DNA of 46,218 nt from CAYVTD01 sp964454445 (GTDB lineage: Bacteria; Bacteroidota; Ignavibacteria; Kapaibacteriales; UBA2268). Location of the stretch: contig CAYVTD010000027.1 in NCBI GenBank assembly GCA_964454445.1, forward strand, positions 1-46,218, written 5' to 3'. Below the pieces are notes generated by a model, which did not search any database, had not been told where the DNA came from, and was given only the letters and a program-made list of their open reading frames with translations. Position numbers and translations under genes: made by a program. Positions 1-7,080 of this stretch are shown piece after piece. Position 1 is the first letter of the stretch; every line of letters starts with the position of its first letter.

Positions 1-164
1 AAGCAAAGACCAAAGAAGCCATTCAAAGGTTTTTTTAGCAAATCTGCTTTCATTTCTTCAATTTCTCTATCAGAATACTTTTCTATATATTCATCTTGGC
101 TAAATAGATTTATGTGCAAAAAAACAATTGCAATAAAAACGATACAAATCTGTATTTTTTTCAT
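1..164 (-). CDS. N-terminus of a secreted protein, partial
   Basis: On the minus strand an ATG at 164 opens 54 codons that run off the left edge. The product starts MKKIQICIVFIAIVFLHINL and continues FSQDEYIEKYSDREIEEMKA, a typical signal peptide (Lys-rich start, hydrophobic core, probable signal peptidase I site after FSQ) followed by a charged mature start. The family cannot be named from about 30 mature residues. It is divergent from maeB, and the roughly 110 bp between the two starts must hold both promoters. This placement also argues against any start of maeB upstream of 274. No strong ribosome binding site is visible. Confidence 0.6.
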   Translation of the reverse strand, partial: MKKIQICIVFIAIVFLHINLFSQDEYIEKYSDREIEEMKADLLKKPLNGFFGLC

Positions 165-273
165 ATTGTTCTTGATTTTTCGTAATTTTGAAGTTCGACT
201 AAATCATAAGTCACAATATAAGTATATTTTGACATATTTTCAAAAACTTGTTATTAAAAATGGAGAAGATTTT

Positions 274-2547
274 ATGAAAATCAGAAGAGAGGATGCTCTC
301 GAATACCACAGTCGAGCCAGAAAAGGCAAAATCGAGGTTATCACCACAAAACCCTGTGTAACACAGAGAGACCTGTCGCTTGCTTACACCCCTGGTGTAG
401 CAGAACCATGCCGCGAGATTCATCACGACGTTAATAAAGTTTATGATTACACTGCCAAGGGCAATCTTGTTGCTGTTATCACTAATGGTACAGCTGTACT
501 TGGGCTGGGCGACATCGGACCCGAAGCAGGCAAGCCCGTTATGGAGGGCAAGGGAGTATTATTTAAAACATTTGCCGATATTGATGTGTTTGATATCGAA
601 TTGAATTCCAAAAATACTGACGAGATCATTAGAGTATGTGAAGTATTAGAGCCTACTTTTGGCGGTATTAATCTCGAAGACATCAAAGGACCAGAATGCT
701 TTATCATCGAGGAAGCCCTCAAAAAAAGCATGAAAATCCCTGTTTTCCACGACGATCAACACGGCACAGCCATTATTAGCGGTGCAGCTTTGATAAACGC
801 TGTCGAGATTGCTGGTAAAAAAATTAACGAAGTAAAAGTCGTTTACAATGGAGCAGGTGCATCGGGTATAGCGTGCGCAAAATTCCATATTTCGCTTGGA
901 GTGAATCCAGCAAATGTCTTAATGTGCGATTCCAAGGGCGTTATCTTCAAAGGTAGAGAAAAAGGAATGAACGAATACAAAGAAGTGTTTGCTGCAGAAA
1001 CAGATCGTCGCACTTTAGAAGAAGCACTCGTCGGGGCAGATGTTTTTGTCGGTTTGTCGCAAGGCAATGTCGTTACAAAGCAAATGGTCAAGACAATGGC
1101 TCCCAACCCGGTTATTTTTGCCATGGCTAATCCCGACCCAGAAATCACTTATGAAGACGCAACATCCGCGAGAAAAGATCTGATAATGGCTACCGGACGC
1201 TCCGATTATCCCAATCAAGTAAATAACGTTCTTGGCTTCCCATTCATCTTCCGTGGCGCCCTCGACGTAAACGCCACAGCAATCAATGAAGAAATGAAAA
1301 AAGCTGCCGCTTATGCTTTAGCTGATCTTGCCAAGGAAGATGTTCCCGACAGCGTTAAAAGAACTTATGGTGTCGACGATTTGCGCTACGGTCCCGATTA
1401 TATTATTCCTAAACCTTTCGATCCAAGGGTGCTTACCTGGGTAGCACCTGCTGTTGCCAAAGCTGCAATGGATACAGGTGTCGCTCAAACTTCCATCACC
1501 GACTTCGATGATTATAAATTACAACTTAACATCCGTATGGGTCGTTCAGAAAAAATTATGGCAAAAATTTTTCAAAAGGCACGCCGTAACCCTAAAACCA
1601 TTGTTTTCCCCGAAGGAGAATATCCTAAAATTATAAACGCAGCCCGTTCTTTGAGCGATGAAGGAATTGCCCAACCAATTCTTATTGGCAAAGAAGAAGA
1701 AATCAGAGCAGTTGCAAAAGAGCTTGACATACGCCTAGAGGGTCTGACAATTGTTGATCCTGCTAAATGCGAGAAATCACAGAAATATATTGATGAACTC
1801 TTTCGCCTTCGCCAAAGAAAAGGTATGGATAAAAAAGATGCTAAACACCGCATGCTCCATTTGAACAATTATTTTGGTGCTATGATGGTCCACATGGGTG
1901 ATGCTGATGGAATGATTTCGGGCTTGACAACGAGCTACCCTAAAACTATAAAACCTGCCTTGCAGATTATTGGCAGGGATGAACGCTACAAAAAAGTGTC
2001 TGGCATTTATGTCGTTTCTAATAAAAAACAATCATATTTCCTTGCCGACACCACCGTTAATATCAACCCGGATTTTGAAACTATTGCCGACATTGCTATA
2101 CAAGCAGCTGATTTTGCAACTAATTTTGATATTACTCCACGAGTTGCCTTGTTGTCTTATTCCAACTTCGGTTCGGAAAGAGGCGAAAACTACGAGATGA
2201 TACAAAAAGCACTTGAAATTATTAGGAGCAAAAATCCTGAATTAATGGTCGATGGCGATATGCAAGCAGATACAGCACTCTCGGAAGATATTCTCGAGAA
2301 ACGTTATCCTTTCAGTACCTTAAAAGGCGCCGCTAACGTGCTTGTTTTTCCCAACCTCACCTCAGGAAACATTGCATATAAGTTGTTACACCACATAGGC
2401 GGAGCACATCTTATCGGTCCTATTTTACAGGGCTTAAACAAAGCAGTTCACGTATTGCAACAAGATTGCGAAGTTCACGAGATAATCGATATGGCAGCCA
2501 TTGCCGTTGTCGATGCTCAACATAAATCGAAAAAGGTTAAAAAATAA
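274..2547 (+). CDS. maeB: NADP-dependent malic enzyme with C-terminal phosphotransacetylase-like domain
   Basis: Converts malate to pyruvate and CO2 with reduction of NAD(P)+, linking the TCA cycle to pyruvate and supplying reducing power in the cytoplasm. From the ATG at 274 the protein has 757 residues, the usual length of MaeB-type fusions. Visible motifs are YTPGVAEPC, the catalytic region NGTAVLGLGDIGPEAGKPVM, the metal-binding HDDQHGT, and a Rossmann nucleotide loop VVYNGAGASGIACAKF. The last ~325 residues form a phosphate acetyltransferase-like domain (TIVFPEGEYPKI; LTTSYPKTIKPALQIIG), which in studied relatives is regulatory. An in-frame ATG at 112 would add 54 residues without family counterpart and overlap the divergent secreted-protein gene. 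ATG 274 is preceded by GGAGAAG at 262-268, so it is preferred. Confidence 0.95.
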   Translation: MKIRREDALEYHSRARKGKIEVITTKPCVTQRDLSLAYTPGVAEPCREIHHDVNKVYDYTAKGNLVAVITNGTAVLGLGDIGPEAGKPVMEGKGVLFKTFADIDVFDIELNSKNTDEIIRVCEVLEPTFGGINLEDIKGPECFIIEEALKKSMKIPVFHDDQHGTAIISGAALINAVEIAGKKINEVKVVYNGAGASGIACAKFHISLGVNPANVLMCDSKGVIFKGREKGMNEYKEVFAAETDRRTLEEALVGADVFVGLSQGNVVTKQMVKTMAPNPVIFAMANPDPEITYEDATSARKDLIMATGRSDYPNQVNNVLGFPFIFRGALDVNATAINEEMKKAAAYALADLAKEDVPDSVKRTYGVDDLRYGPDYIIPKPFDPRVLTWVAPAVAKAAMDTGVAQTSITDFDDYKLQLNIRMGRSEKIMAKIFQKARRNPKTIVFPEGEYPKIINAARSLSDEGIAQPILIGKEEEIRAVAKELDIRLEGLTIVDPAKCEKSQKYIDELFRLRQRKGMDKKDAKHRMLHLNNYFGAMMVHMGDADGMISGLTTSYPKTIKPALQIIGRDERYKKVSGIYVVSNKKQSYFLADTTVNINPDFETIADIAIQAADFATNFDITPRVALLSYSNFGSERGENYEMIQKALEIIRSKNPELMVDGDMQADTALSEDILEKRYPFSTLKGAANVLVFPNLTSGNIAYKLLHHIGGAHLIGPILQGLNKAVHVLQQDCEVHEIIDMAAIAVVDAQHKSKKVKK

Positions 2548-2550
2548 ATT

Positions 2551-2945
2551 TAAATCCCCCTGCCCCCTTATAAATAAGGGGAGTATTAGTATTTTATAAA
2601 AATACCTTTAAAGCAAGCCCCCCCTTGCGGGCAGTGGGGGGTGTTTCATTCAGTCTTTATAGCAAATGTATCAAACATTTAGTAAAGACATACAAGAATA
2701 TTTGTCGATAGAGAACAAATTGAGAGTAAAACGTATCGAAGTATAACCTTCCTAAGGTTTTAAACCTTCGGAAGGTTAAGCATTAAGCAGATACTTGTTC
2801 TATTAGAATGAAACAACCCTGCTTATTAATAAGGTGGGTATTAGATTCTTTTACGAACTTCTTTAAAGCCCCCCTTGCGTGCAAGGTGGGTTGGGGGGAT
2901 AATCCCCATTATAAATAAGGTTTAGAATTATATCAAGGTTTAAAT
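2551..2945. repeat. Mosaic of intergenic hairpin repeats, gene-free
   Basis: This gene-free stretch is built from short inverted repeats joined by conserved linkers. CCCCTTAT-AA-ATAAGGGG lies at 2564-2581 and could end maeB transcription. A C-run/G-run hairpin follows at about 2618-2641. The linker 2646-2729 resembles the 135-bp tandem unit at 42161-42531, sharing GTCGATAGAGAACAA-like and CATTTAG(T/C)AAAGACATA segments. AACCTTCC pairs with GGAAGGTT at 2745-2777, and CCTTGC-GT-GCAAGG lies at 2873-2886, followed by a G-rich TTGGGGGGAT as also seen at 42551-42561. The shared order of parts suggests a dispersed, non-coding repeat family. Confidence 0.75.
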
Positions 2946-2948
2946 CTT

Positions 2949-2990
2949 AAAAAAAAGAGGCAGTCCTTTTGAGACAGCCTCTATTTTTTT
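2949..2990. terminator. Bidirectional intrinsic terminator between maeB and dnaK
   Basis: The arms AGAGGC (2956-2961) and GCCTCT (2977-2982) pair, extended inward by GTC with GAC across an A-A mismatch. A run of A lies on the left and a run of T on the right, so the hairpin carries a U-tract in both directions. It sits about 80 bp beyond the dnaK stop and beyond the repeat mosaic after maeB, the right place for two convergent genes. Confidence 0.8.
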
Positions 2991-3071
2991 ATTGTTTGAG
3001 TTATTCATCTGAAGAGTTCTTATACTCCTTTGACTTCTTTCATACAATTGGATTTAAAATAGTTTTCAACA

Positions 3072-5006
3072 TTATTTCTTATCATCTTTATCGTCATCAA
3101 CGACTGTGAAATCAGCTTCTTCCACTCCACTGTCGTTGCTTTTGCTTTCTGCTTGATTTGCATCGGGCTGATCTCCGCCATATTGTTGTCCGGCACCGGG
3201 TTGACTTGCCTGCTGATACATATTCTGGGAAGCAACGCTCCAAGCATTATTAAGTTCGTCCATTGCCGGTCTGATCCCACTTGGATTGTTTTTAATTGCA
3301 TCAGCTAGCTTGTTTTTTGCATCTTCTATTGATTTTTTGTGTTCAGCAGTCAGTTTATCTCCCAAGTCCTTTAATTGCTTATCTGTTGAATAGACAAGGT
3401 TATCAGCTTGGTTTCTTGTATCAATTTCTTCTTTGCGTTTTTTGTCTTCATTTGAATGAGACTGCGCCTCATGACGCATTCTGTCAATATCCTCCTTTGA
3501 TAGCCCACTTGAAGACTCAATGCGGATTTCCTGTTTCTTGCTTGTTGCTTTATCTACCGCACTCACACCTAATATGCCGTTAGAATCGATATCAAAAGTA
3601 ACCTCAACCTGTGGTACACCGCGTGGTGCTGGAGGAATGCCATCAAGATGGAATCTACCAAGTGAGCGATTGTCCCTGGCAAGAGGTCGTTCTCCTTGAA
3701 GAATATGGATTTCTACAGAGGTCTGGCTGTCGGTCGCCGTTGAAAATATCTCAGTCTTTTTTGTGGGAATAGTCGTATTGGCTGGAATCATTTCCGTCAT
3801 TACCCCGCCAAGTGTTTCAATACCAAGCGATAGAGGCGTTACGTCAAGCAAAAGTACATCGGTAACATCACCGGAAAGCACTCCACCTTGAATTGCAGCG
3901 CCGATAGCAACGACTTCATCTGGATTTACACCTTTTGAGGGTTCCTTGCCAAAGAAATCCTTCACCAATTGCTGAATCTTTGGAATTCTCGTTGAACCAC
4001 CTACCAAGAGAACTTCGCTGATGTCATTAGGAGTCATCTTCGCATCTTTCAATGCTTTTTCCAATGGTCCGAGTGTCCTCTCAAACAAATCGGAGCACAA
4101 AGTCTCAAATTTGGCACGAGTAATCTGAATATTCAAATGCTTTGGACCTTCTTGAGTAGCTGTAATAAATGGTAAATTCACATCGGTCTGCAGGCTGCCT
4201 GAAAGCTCGACCTTAGCCTTTTCGGCTGCTTCGCGGAGACGTTGCAAAGCCATTGCATCTTTTCTAAGGTCAACTCCTTCTTGATTTTTGAATTCGTCAG
4301 CAAGATAATCAATTAATCTTTGGTCGAAATTGTCGCCACCAAGGTGAGTATCGCCATTAGTGGATTTCACCTCAAAGACACCATCGCCAATTTCAAGAAC
4401 TGAAATATCGTAAGTACCGCCGCCAAGGTCATAAACAGCAACGGTCATGTTTTTACCTTTTTTATCGAGTCCATAAGCAAGAGCGGCTGCTGTTGGTTCG
4501 TTGATAATTCTTTTCACTGTAAGACCAGCAATTTCGCCGGCGTCTTTTGTTGCTTGGCGCTGTGAATCATTAAAATACGCAGGAACGGTAATGACAGCCT
4601 CAGTAACCTTTTGCCCGAGATAATCTTCGGCTGTTTGCTTCATTTTTTGAAGGATCATAGCTGAAATCTCTGGCGGTGAATACTGCCTGCCATCAATATT
4701 AACACGAACTGTATTGCCATCTTTAGCTGTTTCGACTTTAAAAGGCACCATGCTTGTTTCTTCACTTACTTCAGAAAGACGGCGTCCCATAAAGCGCTTA
4801 ATGGAATACACCGTATTATTTGGATTAGTAACGGCTTGTCTTTTTGCGGCTTGACCAACAAGGCGTTCCCCGCTTTTAGTAAATGCGGCCATCGAGGGAG
4901 TTGTTCTTCCGCCTTCGCTGTTTGTAATTACCGTCGGCGAAGATGCTTCCATAACAGACACTACCGAGTTTGTCGTGCCGAGGTCAATTCCTATTGTTTT
5001 TCCCAT
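3072..5006 (-). CDS. dnaK: Molecular chaperone DnaK (Hsp70)
   Basis: ATP-dependent cytoplasmic chaperone for folding and disaggregation with DnaJ and GrpE, neither of which is encoded here. The 644-residue product starts MGKTIGIDLGTTNSVVSVM, the Hsp70 phosphate-1 signature. It continues with VPAYFNDSQRQATKDAGEIA, the second phosphate motif AVYDLGGGTYDISVLEI, and VLLVGGSTRIPKIQQLV. The hydrophobic linker DVLLLDVTPLSLGIETLGG leads to the substrate domain at about residue 390, then a helical lid and a Gly/Gln-rich disordered tail ending in acidic DFTVVDDDKDDKK. A good Shine-Dalgarno (AAAGGAGAC on the minus strand) precedes the ATG. It is the last gene of a same-strand block behind three small heat-shock genes, suggesting shared stress control. 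No CIRCE palindrome is visible upstream. Confidence 0.98.
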   Translation of the reverse strand: MGKTIGIDLGTTNSVVSVMEASSPTVITNSEGGRTTPSMAAFTKSGERLVGQAAKRQAVTNPNNTVYSIKRFMGRRLSEVSEETSMVPFKVETAKDGNTVRVNIDGRQYSPPEISAMILQKMKQTAEDYLGQKVTEAVITVPAYFNDSQRQATKDAGEIAGLTVKRIINEPTAAALAYGLDKKGKNMTVAVYDLGGGTYDISVLEIGDGVFEVKSTNGDTHLGGDNFDQRLIDYLADEFKNQEGVDLRKDAMALQRLREAAEKAKVELSGSLQTDVNLPFITATQEGPKHLNIQITRAKFETLCSDLFERTLGPLEKALKDAKMTPNDISEVLLVGGSTRIPKIQQLVKDFFGKEPSKGVNPDEVVAIGAAIQGGVLSGDVTDVLLLDVTPLSLGIETLGGVMTEMIPANTTIPTKKTEIFSTATDSQTSVEIHILQGERPLARDNRSLGRFHLDGIPPAPRGVPQVEVTFDIDSNGILGVSAVDKATSKKQEIRIESSSGLSKEDIDRMRHEAQSHSNEDKKRKEEIDTRNQADNLVYSTDKQLKDLGDKLTAEHKKSIEDAKNKLADAIKNNPSGIRPAMDELNNAWSVASQNMYQQASQPGAGQQYGGDQPDANQAESKSNDSGVEEADFTVVDDDKDDKK

Positions 5007-5163
5007 AGTAAAAGTCTCCTTTTTCTTGATTAATTTTTAAAAAACATTAATTATTTATTAGTAATATTCACAATTGTTTAAAATGCAAGCAAGAAAGCTT
5101 TAGAACCTTCTTGCCGACATTTTTTTGCGATATGATGGGAGTTCATTTGTAAACATTAAATCC

Positions 5164-5607
5164 TTATTGTACTTCAATTTCTTTTGCTTCAGGCACGACT
5201 GGAACCAATTTCGCAATTTTTACAAACAAAACACCGTTTTTAAAGTTAGCTTCGACCTTTCCTGTGTTTATTTGCTCAGGTAGTTGGAAGGTTCTGAAAA
5301 AACTACCATAGCTTCTTTCGTTTCTGCAACACATTTTTGCGCCACTGTTAGGAAATCTCTTTTCGCCTTTTACAAGCAAAACATTGTGCTCGTTAATGGA
5401 TATTTTAACATCATTTTTCTCAACGCCGGGCAATTCAAATTCCAATTCGATAGCATCTTGACTTTCAGAAATATCGACTTTAGGAATGAAATCTCGCTTG
5501 GGTATTTCTTTTTTCTCGTTCTCTGTATACACGTTTTTAAATAATTTATCCATTTCCCGTGATACAATATCCATTTCCCAAAATGGGTTATATCTTAATA
5601 AAGCCAT
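5164..5607 (-). CDS. Small heat-shock protein (Hsp20/alpha-crystallin), copy 3
   Basis: ATP-independent holdase that binds unfolding proteins and hands them to DnaK. The 147 residues have the normal layout: a short N-terminal arm (MALLRYNPFWEMDIVSREMD), an alpha-crystallin domain at about residues 40-138 (PKVDISESQDAIELEFELPG), and the signature FKNGVLFVKI near the end. The classical C-terminal I-x-I motif is not obvious (tail EAKEIEVQ). It is the most divergent of the three neighbouring copies, with an unusual KMCCRNERSYGSF segment where the others have IRSER. AGAGGT precedes the ATG. The 157 bp before dnaK leaves room for a separate dnaK promoter. Confidence 0.93.
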   Translation of the reverse strand: MALLRYNPFWEMDIVSREMDKLFKNVYTENEKKEIPKRDFIPKVDISESQDAIELEFELPGVEKNDVKISINEHNVLLVKGEKRFPNSGAKMCCRNERSYGSFFRTFQLPEQINTGKVEANFKNGVLFVKIAKLVPVVPEAKEIEVQ

Positions 5608-5657
5608 AATTATTACCTCTTTTCTTTATAAATTTATCTTTAAATGTTATTTAATTG

Positions 5658-5685
5658 GAAGCTGTCTCAGAAAAAAGATAGCTTC
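5658..5685. terminator. Hairpin between two small heat-shock genes
   Basis: GAAGCT (5658-5663) pairs with AGCTTC (5680-5685), extended inward by a G-T pair and TC/GA. The loop is A-rich on the plus strand and U-rich in the minus-strand transcript. It lies just beyond the stop of the gene ending at 5779, so it may attenuate or end that transcript or stabilise its 3' end. There is no clean U-tract after the stem, so terminator function is uncertain. Confidence 0.45.
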
Positions 5686-5778
5686 TTAATAATTTTTCAG
5701 ACAAGAATATCTAGCTTGCTTGTTTCTGAGCTTGAGCTGACATTCTTGCCTGTTTATTAAAAACATTTCAATGAACAA

Positions 5779-6234
5779 TTAAGCAATATCAATACTTATT
5801 TCTTTTGGCTTTTCCGGCTCGACTTTATCTAAAGTTAGATTAAGTGTTCCGTTGTCGTATTTTGCCTGAATATTGCCCTTGCTAACGTTTTCGGGTAGCA
5901 AGAATGAACGTGTAAACTCACCATAAACTCTTTCTGACCTAATATATGTCCTTGAGTTGTCTTCAGCTTCGCTCTTTTCCTCAATTTTACGTTCCTTAAC
6001 GCCCTTTATGGTAAGCACATTTTCATCGTTTATTGAAACTTTGACGTCTTCTTTTTTAATGCCGGGCAACTCTGCCTCAATAAAAAAGTGCCTTTCATCT
6101 TCGCTAATATCGACTCTTGGGGCAAAGTTGCCATATTCAACGCTAAAACCCTTGTCCAAATCGCTCATTAATGAGCCGAATCTGCGTGATAATTGCTCGA
6201 ACCCTCTCATAGGGTCAAATCTCATTATAGCCAT
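5779..6234 (-). CDS. Small heat-shock protein (Hsp20/alpha-crystallin), copy 2
   Basis: Hsp20 holdase of 151 residues. The N-terminus MAIMRFDPMRGFEQLSRRFG closely matches that of the next copy upstream (MTLMRFDPIRGFESLGRRM), so the two are recent paralogues. The alpha-crystallin domain spans about residues 38-140, with RVDISEDERHFFIEAELPGI, IRSERVYGEFTRSFLLPENV and the conserved YDNGTLNLTL. The tail PKEISIDIA contains an I-x-I motif used for oligomer assembly. AAAGGAG lies directly before the ATG. It is the second gene of the same-strand block, 102 bp behind the first copy, and the gap shows no clear promoter, so co-transcription is likely. Confidence 0.95.
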   Translation of the reverse strand: MAIMRFDPMRGFEQLSRRFGSLMSDLDKGFSVEYGNFAPRVDISEDERHFFIEAELPGIKKEDVKVSINDENVLTIKGVKERKIEEKSEAEDNSRTYIRSERVYGEFTRSFLLPENVSKGNIQAKYDNGTLNLTLDKVEPEKPKEISIDIA

Positions 6235-6336
6235 AATATTACTCCTTTATAATTATTAATAATAACTTATTTTTATATTTAATTTTATTTTAGTTTTTTT
6301 ATCAAGTATCACTTAATAAACAACTGGATTTGTTCT

Positions 6337-6774
6337 TTAAACTAAGTTAATTTCATATTCTTTCGGTTGTTCTGGTTCTTTCTTGGGTATTGTAATCTCA
6401 ACAACTCCATTGTTAAACTTAGCAGCTATCTTGCTTGGATCGATATTCTCAGGCAAAATGAAAGAGCGAGAGAAGCTGCCAAAAGAGCGCTCACTGCGAA
6501 TGAATTGTTTGCCTTCTTCTTTTTCTCTGCGTTTCTTTTCGCCTTTGATGGTTAGCATGCGGTCTTCGTTCATCGAAATCTTAATATCTGTTTTGTCGAT
6601 GCCGGGAATCTCCGCATGAACTATAATGTTGTTTTCTTCTTCCAAAATGTCGATTCTTGGATTAAATCCACCTGTTTCGATTGTCATGCCTTTTTCAAAT
6701 TCATTGGCAAGTGCGCTCATCCTTCTACCTAGGCTTTCAAAGCCGCGAATAGGATCAAATCTCATTAATGTCAT
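6337..6774 (-). CDS. Small heat-shock protein (Hsp20/alpha-crystallin), copy 1
   Basis: Hsp20 holdase of 145 residues and the promoter-proximal gene of the chaperone block. Motifs seen are RIDILEEENNIIVHAEIPGI at the start of the alpha-crystallin domain, FIRSERSFGSFSRSFILPEN in the middle, and FNNGVVEITIP near the end. The tail PKEYEINLV has an I-x-L/V-type motif. AAAAAAGGAGT precedes the ATG. A sigma-54-like promoter sequence lies on the minus strand at 6835-6850, which would place the RNA start about 49 bases before the ATG. Three paralogues in a row suggest hetero-oligomers or graded responses; that is inference. Confidence 0.95.
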   Translation of the reverse strand: MTLMRFDPIRGFESLGRRMSALANEFEKGMTIETGGFNPRIDILEEENNIIVHAEIPGIDKTDIKISMNEDRMLTIKGEKKRREKEEGKQFIRSERSFGSFSRSFILPENIDPSKIAAKFNNGVVEITIPKKEPEQPKEYEINLV

Positions 6775-6834
6775 TGCTGTACTCCTTTTTTAAAAAATTG
6801 TTTAAATATCAATCGCACATTTCAAAACCATAAT

Positions 6835-6850
6835 ACGAATAGCGTGCCAA
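6835..6850 (-). promoter_or_regulatory. Sigma-54-like promoter before the small heat-shock genes
   Basis: Read on the minus strand this is TTGGCACGCTATTCGT. The -24 half (TTGGCACG) is a perfect match to the sigma-54 consensus; the -12 half keeps G at -13 but has T instead of C at -12. The predicted RNA start near 6823 leaves a 49-base leader to the ATG at 6774. The same -13G/-12T variant occurs at 17219-17234, which strengthens both. Confidence 0.5.
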
Positions 6851-6945
6851 TTGCCGTTTTTAGCAAATTTGTCATCTTTTATGAAAAACAGGCAGAAAGT
6901 TTGGCAGTGATAAAGACAATCTGCTATAAATTACGACACAACTAC

Positions 6946-6958
6946 TGACATTTTGTCA
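6946..6958. promoter_or_regulatory. Possible operator, inverted repeat TGACA-TTT-TGTCA
   Basis: Perfect 5-bp arms with a 3-bp spacer. It lies about 125-135 bp upstream of the predicted sigma-54-type start for the heat-shock block, a usual distance for an activator (enhancer) site, and about 125 bp before the YfhO-like gene. A regulator role for either gene is inference; arms this short can occur by chance. Confidence 0.3.
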
Positions 6959-7080
6959 TTGTCTCCCGTTTCCAGCTTTCTTGTAATAGTTAGAATATTT
7001 TTTATTGTTATTTATTATAATCTTAATAAATTGCATATAAGAAAAACTAAGGTTATTAAAACAATCTCAAAGGAAATCAA

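Larger units (their letters stand above)
6775..7080. other. Divergent intergenic region, heat-shock block / YfhO-like gene
   Basis: No gene is visible in these 306 bp. They hold the minus-strand sigma-54-like element (6835-6850), an inverted repeat TGACA-TTT-TGTCA (6946-6958), and an AT-rich leader before the plus-strand membrane protein, whose ATG at 7081 follows AAAGGAAA. Confidence 0.6.

Noticed and set aside
112..273. 54-residue N-terminal extension of maeB
   Set aside because: The extension has no family counterpart, overlaps the divergent signal-peptide gene, and a good ribosome binding site precedes ATG 274.
3020..3301. 93-codon minus-strand frame overlapping the end of dnaK
   Set aside because: It is an out-of-frame shadow of dnaK and has no independent start or homology-like pattern.
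5007..5163. CIRCE or HrcA operator before dnaK
   Set aside because: No TTAGCACTC/GAGTGCTAA-type palindrome is present in the gap.
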